A stretch of 64,000 bases of DNA from NCBI GenBank assembly GCA_037833965.1, contig AP031353.1:24244501-24308500 (forward strand), in the 5' to 3' direction. Position 1 is the first letter of the stretch. The number at the start of each line of letters is the position of its first letter. The position numbers and the translations under genes were made by a program. This document shows, one piece after another, positions 17,213 to 30,168 of the stretch. The stretch is from Marchantia polymorpha subsp. ruderalis (lineage: Eukaryota > Streptophyta > Marchantiopsida > Marchantiales > Marchantiaceae). A model generated the notes under the pieces. That model was not told the DNA's origin. It worked only from the letters and a program-made list of their open reading frames with translations, and made no database searches.

Positions 17213-19688
17213 TGTAATAACCCACTAAAGGCTAAAACTGCAATATAGTGGTAGAAAGGTCGAACCCACAGGGACAGAGGAACACACAGGGTACAAAGTG
17301 TCACGTTTTAACAGACTATTGAGGAGTTTGAATTCTCAGGCGACTGTCACTCCCAGAAATACTGCAAGTGTCCACTCGGAGCGCACTCGGAGGTCGCACA
17401 GTGCAGCGTAACACACACACACACACCTGAAACTACAGAAACACAACCCAGAGATTCGTTAGGACCTCTACTTCAAGATTTCAGGGGGAAAGTCTCTCAA
17501 GAGTACACTCTGCGAAGCTGCGGGTAGTGACTTCCAACTCCGGCTTTTACAACACTTCCACTAGCTTGCTGCTAGTGTAGGAAACCCGGTTTGGACTGCC
17601 TACTTCGGATCGAAGTCACTCAGACGCGGTGAACAACACTCTCAACTCACAAAACGTGCAGAGAACACAGGTCCGCGCTGAAGGACTCACTGAGAAACAT
17701 TCCAGTAACACAACAACAGTCTATTGAAGAGTTTGAATTCTCAGGCACTTGTCATTCCCAGAACTACTACAGGGGTTACCCTCAAGGCACCTGCTGCAGC
17801 GTAACCTGAATTTACAACCAAGGCTTACACGAAGTAGCAAAACTTCACTTTGGCATTCAGGGGAAAAATCCCAAAGGAGTACAATCAGAAAGAAACACTC
17901 GAAGGTGTAGGGGCGAAACTGTTCAAGTATCTAACTAGTCACTGGCTCTGAGCATCGGCAGTCACCCGCAGGTGCAGTTCCGAACTACTCAAGTCTCTAA
18001 CCAATGTACTAGCTCTGAACATTCGGCCGAAGGCCTTCAGCTACAAAATGCGGAACGCTAAGTTGTAACTCCTCGTGCGTGGTGACAGAACTCAAGGACA
18101 CAAACACGCAAAGGAAATGGGTTCCTGATCTGCACTTCTGATGGGAAAGAACCCCAGGCAAAACGCCTGGAACTATTTTATACCTTCTAAGTCCTACCTA
18201 GCACTACACTGCACTACGCTACACGCCTGCACGGAACCACGCTACACTACACTCCGCGGAACCTGTGCTACGTCTCCTGCGCGGCGGACTGCCGCGCACT
18301 AACTCCCTCAATCACCAAGAAATTCCCTGTGCGGCGACGTCGAGAATGTTTAGCAGCCAGCAATAGGATGCGCGCAGCGCGCACAAGAGATTGGAATCGC
18401 GAATTCAAGAATGGGACGCTCTCCGCCGCCCGGTCGAAGGTCATGGTCGGCTCTTGCTCGTGGAGGACGTCTCACTTGATGGCCGCGCCGGCTCTACGCT
18501 GGAACGGTCTCCGCTCTCACGCGCGGCTTCACGCTCCGCTGTCGCCGATTAAACTCTCACGCTCGAATTGGCGGATTTGAACTCCGCGAGCGTATTACCC
18601 CGCGGACATGGGAGCGCAGCGCCGAAGGCGAGTTTTCCGCCTTGCGCGGTACACTTGTTCGTACCGCCCCTCGGCCAATCCCCTTCTGCGTTGACGCGTG
18701 TGTCCGCATGTCGGACAAAAGTTCAACTCCTGCCTGTGCGCAGGCAGACTCCTCGGCTGATTCTCCGCCGGCGCGGAACTTCATCCTCCTGTGCACAGGC
18801 GCTCGCCTGTGCGCAGGCGAATTCCGTGCGCGGCGTCGCGCTGGCGCGGAAGGCGTTGACCGTGGTCAGCCGTCTCCGTCCAGTCTGTCCGTTCCTTGTC
18901 TCTTCGTCGGCGCTTCCGCCGCCGCAACTCCGTCCGTCCAAGAGCGCATCCACCCGTCCCGTCCGCATGGTCCGTACAGATTTGATTACTCTGGCGGCTC
19001 CTTGCTCGTCCGCGGCGCCGCGCTGGCGCGGAAGGCGCCGTACACTTTCTACCTCACAAGGCGCATTTCTAGGGCCCAAGGCGGATTTTCCGCCGACGCC
19101 GAAGCGCATGTGCACAGGCGAACGCCTGTGCGTAGGCGGACTTCGCGCCTCCCCAAACCCTACTTCGCCTGTGCACAGGCGAACGCCTTCGTCCGCGCAT
19201 AGGACAAAACTTGATTCCCCCTTCCGCGTAGGCGGAATTCCCACCGGTGGCGAACTCCTTCCGCCGAAGGCGACCGTCTCCGTATCTTCCAATAGTGATA
19301 ACTCCCTAAGTCCTCATCCGTTCCAAGCGTTCTTGGACTCGTTGGAATCAGTGCGTCGAGCTCTTTCCAACGAGACCCTAACTTGGTCAAGGCGCCTGAG
19401 GGTTGACCTAATTATGGAGGATTTCCCTACCGCCAAGGACGCAACCTCCGAAGGCGGGTTTTGCGCCTTGCGTCGCAGGGATCCTAACTGCAGAGCTCGC
19501 AGGGAGGGTGGTGCCTGTCCTTACTGCTGCACCCCAAATCCTAGATTCTACAAGATCCCTCGAGAATCCCCGCGATCTTCCGGATTCACTCCGTTTTGAT
19601 GTACCGAAGGCTATTTACAATGCTGCCAGGGTACAGTTTTCCAAAAATGTTTTAATTTCCTCAAAATTGCCAAAAGTGGGGTACCACA
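17213..19688 (-). mobile_element. Element B 5' LTR, 2476 bp
   Basis: The near-identical partner of 3558-6033. It has the same termini, the palindrome array (about 18730-19190), TATA box (18173-18182) and internal duplication. It lies next to the primer site, which makes it the 5' LTR of the minus-strand element. The outer end abuts the TATCC duplication in unit A. Confidence 0.9.
18173..18182 (-). promoter_or_regulatory. TATA box of B 5' LTR
   Basis: TATAAAATAG on the minus strand. This is the copy positioned to drive the gag-pol transcript of B, about 1050 bases before the gag start. Confidence 0.6.
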
Positions 19689-20094
19689 TATCCCACTTTT
19701 GGTAATTTTGAGGAAATTAAAACATTTTTTGGAAAACTGTGCCTGGCAGCAATGTAAATAGCCTTCGGTGCATCAAAACAGAGTGAATTCGGAAGATCGC
19801 AGAGATTTTCGAGGAATCTCGTAGAATCTAGGAGTTGGGTGCAGCGGTAAGGACGGCCACCACCCTCTCTGCGAACTCTGCAGCTAGGATCCCTACGGCG
19901 CAAGGCGCAAAACCCGCCTTCGGAGCTGCGTCCGCGGCGGTAGGGAAATCCTTCGTATTTAGGTCAACCCCCGGACGCCTTGACTTAGCTAGGGTCTCGT
20001 TGGACAGAGCTCGACGCACTGATTCCAACGAGCCCAAGAACGCCAACAACGGATAAGAACTCCGGGAGTTATGAAGGTTGTAAGATACTCAGCT

Positions 20095-20590
20095 CTTCGC
20101 CTGCGCACAGGCGGAGAAGTTTTGTCCTATGCGCGGACGAAGGAAGTTCGCCTGCGCACAGGCGAGATAGGGTTTTTGAGATAGGCGCGAAGTTCGCCTA
20201 CGCACAGGCGTGCGCCTGTGCACAGGCGCTTCGGCGTCGGCGGGAAATCCGCCTTGGGCCCTAGAAATGCGCCTTGTGAGGTAGAAATTGTACGGCGCCT
20301 TCTGCGCCAGCGCATCGCCGCGGACGAGCAAGGAGCCGCCAGAATAGTAAAATCCGTACGGACGGGACGGATGGATGCGCTCTTGGACGGACGGAGTTGC
20401 GGTGGCGGAAGCGCCGACGAAGAGACAAGGAACGGACAGTCTGGACGGAGTCGGTTGACCGCGGTCAACGCCTTCCGCGCCAGCGCATCGCCGCGGACGG
20501 ACTTCGCCTGCGCACAGGCGAGCGCCTGTGCACAGGAGAGTGAAGTTCCGAACCGGCGGAGAATCCGCCGAGGAGTCCGCCTGCGCGCAG
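20095..20590. repeat. Palindrome array in unit A
   Basis: About eight variants of CGCCTG(T/C)GCACAGGCG. More of them have a CpG (TGCGCA) centre than in C, and one has GCGCGC. Confidence 0.7.
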
Positions 20591-21101
20591 GCGGGGGTTG
20601 AACTTTTGTCCGACATGCGGACACACGCGCCGAGGCGGAAGAGGATTGGCTGAGGAGCGGTACGTACGAGTGTACCGCGCAAGGCGGAAAATCCGCCTTC
20701 GGCGCTGCGCACCCAGGTCTGCGGCGTAGTACGCTCGCGGAGTTCAAACTCGCCAATTCGAGCGTGAGAGTTTAATCGGCGACGGCGGAGCGTGAAGCCG
20801 CGCGTGAGAGCGGAGACCGTTTCAGCATAGAGCCGGCACGGCCATCAATTGAGACGTCCTCGACGAGCAAGAGCCGACCATAACCTTCGACCGGGCGGCG
20901 GAGAGCGTCCCATTCTTGAATTCGCGATTCCATTCTCTAGTGCGAGCTGCGCGCGTCCATCTGCTGGCTGCGAAGCATTCTCGACATCGCCGCGCAGAGG
21001 ATTTCTTGGTGATTGAGGGAGAAGTGAGTGCGCGTGATTTGGAATTGAGGGCGATTAGAGTTTGCCGAGGAAGAAAGGAGCTCGAGCGAAGCGGAAGTAG
21101 A

Positions 21102-23915
21102 ATGAGCGGGCGGGCGAACTCCAAGAACGCAATGACGAGATCGGGCCGATTGCGGATGCTGCCGCTCCGTCTACCACAGAACGGGCTGCGCGCTTTCGAG
21201 GAGCGCTTGATAGCAAGAAAGCTCGATTTCTTGCTATGGGGATGGAACTACATCTGTGCGGATATGGTGCGCGAGTGGCTAGAGCCACAGGGACCACCCT
21301 CGCGCGGATTGCGTCCGCATGTTGATCGGTGGACAGTCCAAGATTGGGCGCAGGCATTGGGGAGATGTGCCGGCATGCCAGGGCACCTCCTCTTCGACAG
21401 TGAGAGCATCAAGGTGACCAAGCAGGAAGAGGCGCAATTTGTGGAGCTGTTCAAGACCGGGAGGTCTACCAAGAATGGGTACAGGACCCGCGATTACAAG
21501 GATCGATTCCGCCGGACTTTGTCCGCGACGCTGATGCAATTACTACAGCCACACCGCGCCTGCTACATCACATTGTGGCAGGTCTCTTTTGTGGAGTGCG
21601 TCATCGAGGGAACTCCAATTCACTGGGCGAGCATCCTGCACAGGGTGATGCGACAGCACGCTTTTGAGGAGAAGGGGGGAACTCTAAACCATCTCTCTTC
21701 TTTCCTCATCAATTTTTATCGACAGCGGAATTGTTTGACAGCGGCGGAGCTTGCGCGTTTTCCGCCGTTGTCCGTCGACCATCCCGGGAAGTATGTGCGG
21801 GAGAATGAGGTCGACACTGATGCAGAGGAGTCACCGACTTCTACTCCGTCAAGGCGAAGGGACGAAGGGAGGAACACTCCTGCAGCACGAGCGCCGCGGA
21901 AGCGGCGATGGAGAGAGGAGTCCGAAGAGGAGCAGCATCAAGAACCCTCTGCTCCCATTCGACCGCGGCCGTTGTACGAGTCAAACAGCCGGCCGAAGCA
22001 GAAGGCGCGCAGACTGGTGTTACCAGCCAACAGCGCGGACACGGCGACGATTGCGACGGAGAAAGGAAGTGCGTCGCCAGAGAAGAACGAGGGAGCGCGG
22101 AAGTCCGCAGGAGCAACGGACCACGCTGCAGCCTCGACGGATGAGAGGCCGTCTACGGGCCAAGGGCCTCCGGAGTTACCACGTGTGTTGCGGACAGGTG
22201 TTCCGTTTGCGCACGGACGAGCCTCCGCGGACAGGCGAGACTCCGCGGACGGACGAGCCTCCGCGGACAGACGACCACAAGCGGACGTAGACCTACGCTT
22301 ACGCGTGGGAAGAAGTAGTCCGCCTGTGCACAGGCGCTCGCCTATGCACAGGTCACCTCCACACGTGCCGCCTGTGCACAGGCAGGAATCACCCCCATTC
22401 CAACGTAGGAAGGGGAAGGAGCCGGCGGAGGATCCGCCTACGAGACACCGGCCTTCGGGGCCAGACCCTCCGGCGCACAACGCGCCACAATTTGCGCCTT
22501 CGGCGCCAGGGCCTTCGAGCCGAGGAGATACGAGCATGGAGCGTGCGGAGGCCGCACCATCGGCAGGCAATCCGCTGGTAGATGCGCCTTCGGCGGTAGG
22601 GCCTTAGGGCCAAGGGACATCGGGCGAGCGGCCCCCGGCCATGTCGCCTTTGGCGGTGGACGTCCGCGGCGCTACGCCTGCGGCGGGCAAGGCGCCGGCA
22701 TTTGCGCCTGCGCACAGGCCAAGCACAGCCTCCGCGGACCGATCGAGGGAGCAGCAACAGACGGAGGAGCGGAGTGACTGTCCGCGGGATGAAATTTTGG
22801 TGCGCGATGCGCAATCAAACCCCGCGCAGCCACCCTCCGCTCGATCGCCTTCGGCGGCGAACGTCGGCGGCAGAGAGGATACGGTAGAAGACCAACAAGA
22901 TGGCGGTGGGGATGTAGCACGGGCACATTCGCCTACCGCCTTGGACATTTTGGCGAAGAGCAGCGAGGCTGCAGCAGCGCCTTCGCAGGCAGCACACGTC
23001 GACGACGTGCAGCCCCACTCGGGTCAGTCGCCGACGCAATCAATGGCGACTGAAATTCTCCACTCGGATGATGACGACGGAGGCTCCACCGAAGAAATGT
23101 CAGGAGCAGGGGATACCGAGGAGGAGGAGGAGGAAATTGTTGGAGCGCCGGCGGCGGCGCTCTCTGAGCAGGTGATTCCGTTGCTGAGGTACTTGGATCG
23201 CAAAATCGATAAATATGCCGACCCACTTCAGCCGGGATCTTACATCGAATTAGTGCGCAGGCGGACTCGCACTAAAGTCCACACCAGCAAGCTACTAGCT
23301 AGAGTGGACCAGGAGTTGAGGGAATTGAAGGAGAAGCATGAATGCTTGTGGGGTCAGTATAAACTCAATCAGAAATTCTACAAGTACTCCGAAAAGGTGA
23401 GGGATGGGAAATTGGAAGAGCTCACCAAGGAGCAGGTGAAGGTCACTGAAGCACTAATTTCTGAGCAGGCCCAGAATCGGATTTTGTCAGAGGAGCTCGT
23501 GCGACAGACGCAGTTGTTAGAGCAGTGTCAGCTCGCACGACAGGCGGATGAGGATTTAATCTGCAGGCTACAGTCAGAGTGTGGCGAATTGAGAGCGCAA
23601 CGTGCTGAGGCCGAATCGCAATTAGTGGTAATTGAAGAGGATCGCAGGCAGGAGGCAGATCGCACAAAGGTGGAGACGGCGAGGCGTGTCGCCCACTGTC
23701 TCAAGGGCTACGCCCACTGGGAAGTGGCGGCGCAGGAGAAACTCACACTGCGTGAGTTTGAACTTCGCGCAGCCGGGTTGTTGTCAAGCGACAGCAGGAG
23801 TCGGCGGAAGGTAGCAAAGAAGCTCGACGCTTTTCTGTCGAAGGCGCGGGATACCATGTCCGCCCTCGAAGTGGAGGTGTCCGCGGCGTTGCAGCGATTG
23901 GGACTGCGCAGTTGA
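21102..23915 (+). pseudogene. LTR-borne ORF copy of unit A (fossil)
   Basis: This is the counterpart of the large ORF in C, with the same order: globular aromatic-rich region, Pro/Ala/Arg-rich region, acidic run, coiled coil. By eye the globular part is about 95% identical in protein to C after the ATG at 21102. Copy A is broken, with about one break. It ends at 23915, before the second AGGGAG word, so in this copy the ORF falls wholly within the 2.9-kb segment. It is about as long as in C, and the coiled coil is well kept. Confidence 0.6.
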
Positions 23916-24059
23916 ACGGAAGACTGGCAGGGTAGGGAGTTAGTGCGCGGCAGTCCGTCGCGCAGGAGACGTAGCACAGGTTCCGCGGAGTGTAGTGTAG
24001 CGTGGTTCCGTGCAGGCGTGTAGCGTAGTGCAGTGTAGTTCTAGTTAGGACTTAGAAGG

Positions 24060-24069
24060 TATAAAATAG
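24060..24069 (+). promoter_or_regulatory. TATA box of unit A LTR
   Basis: TATAAAATAG at the position equivalent to 11216 in C, 145 bases after the end of the ORF copy. Confidence 0.55.
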
Positions 24070-25131
24070 TTCCAGGCGTTTTGCCTGGGGTTCTTTCCCA
24101 ACTCAGAAGTGCAGATCAGGAACCCATTTCCTTTGCGTGTTTGTGTCCTTGAGTTCTGTCACCACGCATGAGGAGTTACAACTTAGCGTTCCGCATTTTG
24201 TAGCTGAAGGCCTTCGGCCGAATGTTCAGAGCTAGCACATTGGTTAGAGACTTGAGTAGTTCGGATCTGCACCTGCGGGTGACTGCCGATGCTCAGAGCC
24301 AGTGACTAGTTAGATACTTGAAGAGTTTCGCCCCTACACCTTCGAGTGTTTCTTTCTGATTGTACTCCTTTGGGATTTTTCCCCTGAATGCCAAAGTGAA
24401 GTTTTGTTACTTTGTGTAAGCCTTGGTTGTAAATTCAGGTTACGCTGCAGCAGGTGCCTTGAGGGTAACCCCTGTAGTATTTCTGGGAATGACCAGTGCC
24501 TGAGAATTCAAACTCTTCAATAGACTGTTGTTGTGTTACTGGAATGTTTCTCAGTGAGTCCTTCAGTGCGGACCTGTGTTCTCTGCGCGTTTTGTGAGTT
24601 GAGAGTGTTGTTCACCGCGTATGAGTGACTTCGATCCGAAGTAGGCAGTCCAAACCGGGTTTCCTACGCTAGCAGTAAGCTAGTGGAAGCGTTGTAAAAG
24701 CCGGAGTTGGAAGTCACTACCCGCAGCTTCGCTGAGTGTGCTCGTGAGAGACTTTCCCCCCTGAAATCTTGAGTAGAGGTCCTAACGGATCTCTGGGTTG
24801 TGTTTCTGTAGTTTCAGGTGTGTGTGTGTGTGTGTGTTACGCTGCACTGTGCGACCTCCGAGTGCGCTCCGAGTGGACACTTGCAGTATTTCTGGGAGTG
24901 ACAGTCGCCTGACAATTCAAACTCCTCAATAGTCTGTTAAACGTGACACTTTGTACCCTGTGTGTTCCTCTGTCCCTGCGGGTTCGACCTTTCTACCACT
25001 ATATTGCAGTTTTAGCCTTTAGTGGGTTATTACAAAAATGGAGTCTCCTACCCTTAGGAGATCTTGATTTCTGCCTCGTCAATCTCGAACGTTGTGAATC
25101 TTTAAATTCACTCAGTTGTTATTGATCTCGA

Positions 25132-25494
25132 TCATAATAAGTGTTGTACCAAAATTGGATGGGATGGAGTGGATAACATTTCATGCTCTACCGCGTCCGT
25201 TAGAGGGGCATTTACAATCTCATTGTAAATGAGTGTCATTTTCTGATGATGAAGAAAAATCTTTGTTAGCCTCTGATAGGTAGACAATAACAAGTTGAGA
25301 AGATTCATTGTCTTCTTCGTGTCAAGAAGATCCTTCCTCATATTCTGGAGATCCACGAATAAATTTCCAAAATTATGAATATAATTTTGGATTCTAGTGT
25401 CGGGCTTCATATTGAATTGTAGCAATTGCATGTAAGTGTTCATGACATTCAACAGGTTCTTGTAATGAAACCGTTGCTGAAGCGCATCAAACAA
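25132..25494 (-). mobile_element. Element E copia gag core fragment
   Basis: A 120-codon open stretch, MFDALQQRFHYKNLLNVMNT and onward, with the copia gag (UBN2-type) pattern: W/FDAL-x-x-RF, then MKP-x-x-x-IQNYIHNFGNLF, then L-x-DTKKTMNLLNLLLSTYQRL. Such proteins form the virus-like particle of copia elements. The zinc-knuckle continuation is across unit A at about 3472-3516. Confidence 0.65.
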
Positions 25495-26546
25495 CCTTCA
25501 TATTTCAGAATACTCCTCAAGTTATTTGAGTATGGAAGGATCCACATATGCCAACACCGTGCAAACTACCTTGTCTTAAGCAACGTTCTATTCAATCTCA
25601 TTTATGTTTGGAGTTTTGTCTTCCAAGTATATAGTGAGATCCATGGATCGTCACTTCACTTTCACTTGCTTTTCTCAAAGCAAATAATCACCTTGGCTAT
25701 CGAAAGGTATTATGTTATATCCAAAACCGCCACATATTGTGAAAAAATATGAACTAAATTTTTGTAAATTAAACTAGCCATATTGTGAATTTTTGGACGC
25801 TGCCCTAACCGCAAGGAGTTCGTTGACTCGGACAACTGCCCTAACCGCGCGAGGGTGGGTAAGAGGGTGGAGGGAAATCAGGGCCCCGTTGCTTGAACTG
25901 CAGCCTGCCTCAGCTCCACTCCACTCCGCTATTGACTCCGCTCAGCTGCGTGGTGTCAACCTGAGTGAAAAGGGGAGAAATCGGCTCTAGCCACGACCTG
26001 GTGAAAAAAAGCGTGCACTTGACAACCTGCACATGCTCTCGCGCATGGCAATGTCTCACCTGACCTTGCTCTCACTTGATCACATCCTCATCTATTGTGT
26101 TATGTAGAAATCTATCGGAAAATCAATAGATTTTTCTTTAAAATTTTGGAGATTCAAAATTGAAATTGAAGAGATTTGACAAATTTCCGTCCAATTTCTC
26201 AACATAAATCGATCATCGTCACCTTCACCCGCTTCCCGGATTTCACACCCCTTGCGCTTGCTTGTGGATGTGCAGACCTGCTGAACTTCCTTTGAATCAG
26301 ACCTTGAGTCTCAAATGTCAAAACACCTTGAGTATGAGTCTTTGAGTCTCGGGTGTCAAAAACCTATCAGCAACATAAAAAACTTCGTCTGTAGTAAAAA
26401 CCCTACACTTTGTAGAAACCCGTCAAATACCGTCACATATCAAATGACTGTCATAGAAAAACGTCACAAGTTAAGGGTCATAGAAAACCATAGAAAACCA
26501 TCATCAAGAAAAAATCACACCCTAACACAGACTCCGAACCGGAACT

Positions 26547-26559
26547 AACTCTTATACCA
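26547..26559 (-). mobile_element. Element E primer-binding site, initiator-Met type
   Basis: The minus strand reads TGGTATAAGAGTT, matching the standard copia primer site TGGTATCAGAGC at 10 of 12 positions. It sets the orientation and the inner end of the LTR. Confidence 0.55.
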
Positions 26560-26830
26560 CTTTTTACGGTAAAACTCGAGATCATAGCGACACATTCAAG
26601 CCAAGCCAAAAACACAAGAGACAAACGTATAATGTGGTCCACCCTCAAGGGCTACGTCCACTACGTAATACACGCGAGAGACTTCACTACTTATGTGAAA
26701 ACACAACAACACTCAGCACAGAAACATCAAGGTATATATATCCAACATAGGCAATTAATCTCAGCTATATATAGCACACATGAGATTACTCATTAATCGG
26801 AATTAACCTCAAGAAAAACAAATCTGTCAA

Positions 26831-29817
26831 TATTTTTTACAATCATGATAATTTTTTCAGCTATTTTATTTTTTTTATAATATATGATTTTTTATGACAG
26901 CTATTAATAATATATACATTGATTTTAATTTGAGATTATAATTAGTTGACATCATACAAGCTGGACATTAGTTCTATTGTTGTTATTGATTATTAAATAT
27001 TAAACTCAATGAAATTTATTTATATATATTATTGGAGTTTTGGAATTTGAGAAAATACATGAATTGACAATTTTTTGTAATACATAAATTGATAATTGTT
27101 ATTTTTTATATTTTTCAAAAGGAGAAAAAATTCACTAAACATCGCTTAAATTATTTTTTTAAGCTTAAAGATAAAAAATATATTATAAATAAATATCGTT
27201 ATTATCTAAGATTTTTAATTTTTACTGTTTTTTTAGAAAATTAACAGAATTTTAGAAAATGTATGGGACCTGAAGAAGAATTTTAGAAATTCATACAAAA
27301 TGCAAAGATTGGAATAATGTACAGAATTTTGATATTCAGAAAAATAATTTGAACCTCATAATTTTTCCCATAAATATTAAAAAAATTGCACATTATTATG
27401 TTGAATATTGATTTTCTTTCAACAAATCTAGTTATATTCAGATAATATTTAATTTTAAATAATGATACTAATAATGTACATTATCCTTAATAAAATTTTG
27501 CATTACAAAAAAATTAGATCCATTTGAAGCTAGATTTGATCACATAAAACTTAGATAATTCCTTTAAATGATTTTATAATCTACTCAATGCATGAACTTA
27601 GACTTTCAACATTTTTTACCTTTACTTTAAAGAGTTTGTATACTATTTTAAAACAATTCTAGTTCAAATTATTTTTTTAATAATTTTTCAAATTAAATTT
27701 AATATTGATGATATGAATTCATAATTTTATTTTTCTTAGTAAAAGTATGATTGATCTTAAAATGATCAAAGTGAAATAATGATTTGAATTAAAAATTCCA
27801 CATTGATATGAAATTTCACATTCCATAATGATGTTATTTATTTCTACAAGATGAAAATTTTACATTTAGAAAAATTTTTATTTTAAACTATGGATTTTTT
27901 GGCTTTTTTTATTTCAAATTTAGATTAATATATTACATGAAGGTAATTCGATTATTTTAATAATAATAATTTTCATTATGAAAAAATGTCACATGACAAA
28001 AATGATTTAAAAAGAAAATACTCTTTACCTAATAGTTATAAATCTTAACATAAAACAAAATTTTACATTTAGATGCATCAGTGCATTGTTGCAATAACAA
28101 CCTTAGTTGCAAAAATTATATTTGTTGTGTTAAAATTAATATCCAATATTGAAATGAAAAATTGATTTCTTTATTATAAAAATATCAATGATGAATAAAA
28201 TTTACTTACAGATTATTAAAATATTGAAATTTGGATATTAATTATTCACAGAGATATATCGTTTGACTATAATTTCTTTTTAAAAATAATGTATTGAAAT
28301 TTGCAAAAAAACACATTTGATTATGAAAAATTTGTCAATCAGTGAGATGTAAAATCCATGGAGAAATGAAATCTTGATTTTGAAAACTCATAGTATTCAC
28401 ACAAAAAAATCTTTTGCAGTGGGAGAAAATTGGATTTGAATTTGAATGTATAAAGTTATAATATACACAAGTTACATGTTGTAGAAATACTATTTATCAA
28501 TCAAAACAATGCAATACTGATAATTCATCTTTCAAGTTCATTTTTTATTGAATAGAGTTGGAAGATGAATTATCAGTAGAAGAAATTTGCAAATATATTT
28601 ATAATTCAAATTTTATGTGAATCAAAGAAATGTAGGATTAACAAATATAAGAAATTGAAAAGTATAAAGAAAATTCACAATATGTGCACATACTCCAGAT
28701 TCTGAAATATTACTTTTTATATTATTAAATGTAATTAATGCCTTGTTCTATATCAAAATTTTTCTTGATGAGATAGATTCATAATCAAATTTTTCTTAAA
28801 AATCATAAAAATATGATTGATTTTTGAAATAATCGGAGTGAAATGTTGAAATTTATTATGACTAACAACGAAAAAAATCATATTTGATAATAAATTATTA
28901 AATTTTTTTTACAATATGAAAATATTTAGATTCATTTGATGACAATTTAAAAAAATTTTAAAATAATAGTGTATTTATGCTAGATTTCATTAAAAATTAG
29001 AATTTTAAATTAAATTGAGCTAAATTATTTCTTCTACAAAATTCCATTTAAAATTTTGACAAATGCTCATATGGAAAAAAAATAAAAAATTTCTGGTCTA
29101 GTATAATTATTTGCATGAGGACATTCCAACCAGAGTTACTAATGAAACAAAGTAGTTTAAGAAAGAGGGAAAAAAAATTTGATATTTCTACTGATTATTA
29201 CTGAAAGCTCTTGTGCAACCTATAATAAAAAATATGAAAAGAAAGTAAATAGCTGGAATAGCGCATTTAACTAAAAGTAAGAAAGCAAGATAAAAGTAAC
29301 CAAAAAAAATCTTGTGCTATTTTTTTACTTAGGCCATCACATGATAGAAGTTTCAAAGACTCAGATTAATAGTCCCATAAAATTAGACAAGAAGCACATA
29401 TGTGGATGTGATAATATATCATAGTAGTTAAATGGTTAAAGTCGTAGATTTAGGAAAAAAAGAGATTCTTAGAACAAAGGTCGTCATGAAACACTATAGC
29501 CATGTGTACTCTCTTCTGACTCAAAACCAAATGTTCAGGACTCATTGATCTTTTGAATCATCTTTAATCCATCGATGAAAATTTTGCAGCTATAAAATTC
29601 AACAAGCAAGAGGAGTTGTCAAAACACATGAACTCCCTGATGCAATTCAGAGTAACTACTAACCTCGCTTGGTCCGCAAGGATGACTGGATGCAGGATTG
29701 TTAACGTGAAACGACAGATGCACGTGTCACGCATCCATGTTGCTATATTCTTGTGACAAAATCAGTCGAAACTGCATAAATGTCCAATATATACTCGGAA
29801 ACTTGAAATGTAAAATC
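26831..29817. other. AT-rich intergenic DNA, no gene seen
   Basis: About 3 kb of very AT-rich sequence with frequent A and T runs and stops in all frames. I see no conserved motif, long ORF or clear repeat family. Confidence 0.6.
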
Positions 29818-30168
29818 TTAGCAACTCACTTGCAATCTATTGGCCACAACTGTTGGTGGCTGATAGATTGCAATTGAGTGACCACAGCCAGTTGTGAGAT
29901 TCGGTCCAATATGTGACGAGAGGATTTGATACGTGAAGAATCTACCGTGTAACCTTTCGCGGATTAATGAAGGGATTACCCGAAACATGGGGTTAAAATC
30001 CTGGCATTCATTAATAAGTCGAACGTCTTCGTTTGATTTTTTATTACTTAAAATAATCTTGTGATCTTGAGATTCTTTTTTATCTCCTAAAACGAGCACC
30101 TCGGGGCTCGTACGTTTGAGCCTTTCTCTCGCCGCACACGCATAGCAAACCTTAAAAAAAAATTCCAA
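29818..30168 (-). other. Unassigned 116-codon ORF in a less AT-rich island
   Basis: An ORF starting MEFFFKVCYACAARERLKRT and ending with an IYQPPTVVANRLQVSC-type tail. I do not recognise it. Its base composition is more balanced than the AT-rich DNA on both sides, which could mean a gene, an exon or a fragment of a mobile element. No start context, splice partner or promoter stands out. Confidence 0.2.

Larger units (their letters stand above)
3558..19688 (-). mobile_element. Element B: Ty3/gypsy LTR retrotransposon with both LTRs, carrying nested unit C
   Basis: Two direct repeats of 2476 bp (3558-6033 and 17213-19688, offset exactly 13655) flank an internal region read on the minus strand in the order gag, zinc knuckles, protease, reverse transcriptase, RNase H, integrase. 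A TATCC duplication flanks the whole (3553-3557 and 19689-19693). A primer site and a polypurine tract sit inside the LTRs. Without unit C (6812-12186 plus one TSD copy) the element is about 10.75 kb. By eye the LTRs differ at roughly 12-15 positions (about 0.5%), so insertion is recent; a few hundred thousand years if a neutral rate near 1e-8 per site per year applies (inference). The family is the gypsy non-chromovirus group (FLDGFSGYNQ and FIDDF reverse transcriptase, tRNA-Asp-like primer). It is broken: apart from C, the coding region has about three interruptions or frame boundaries. Confidence 0.92.
19689..25034 (+). mobile_element. Unit A: older LTR-only unit with an internal ORF, interrupted by B
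   Basis: A resumes after B's right target duplication (19689-19693, TATCC) with CACTTTTGG and runs to TTATTACA at 25034, followed by AAAAT at 25035-25039. With its first 10 bp at 3548-3557 it measures about 5351 bp. Its ends match B's LTR and it carries the same 2.9-kb ORF segment as C. It has only one LTR, consistent with a solo LTR. It predates B and C, and its ORF copy is broken. Confidence 0.85.
25035..26830 (-). mobile_element. Element E: decayed Ty1/copia element, gag, leader and 5' LTR
   Basis: Read on the minus strand from the right there is an LTR-like region (from about 26830 to 26563) with a TATATATAG box near 26762-26772 and a GTGGACGTAGCCC / GTGGACCACAT block typical of copia R/U5. 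Next come a primer site at 26547-26559 (TGGTATAAGAGTT, close to the initiator-Met site TGGTATCAGAGC), a leader of roughly 700 bp, and gag sequence at about 25132-25760. It is the host of A and is the oldest recognisable layer. It is broken in many places. The outer LTR limit is uncertain. Confidence 0.55.

Noticed and set aside
29421-29490. tRNA-like or SINE-like stretch (TAGTTAAATGGTTAAAG with a later weak B-box-like word)
   Set aside because: It cannot be folded into a cloverleaf by eye, the B box is poor, and no tail or duplication is visible.
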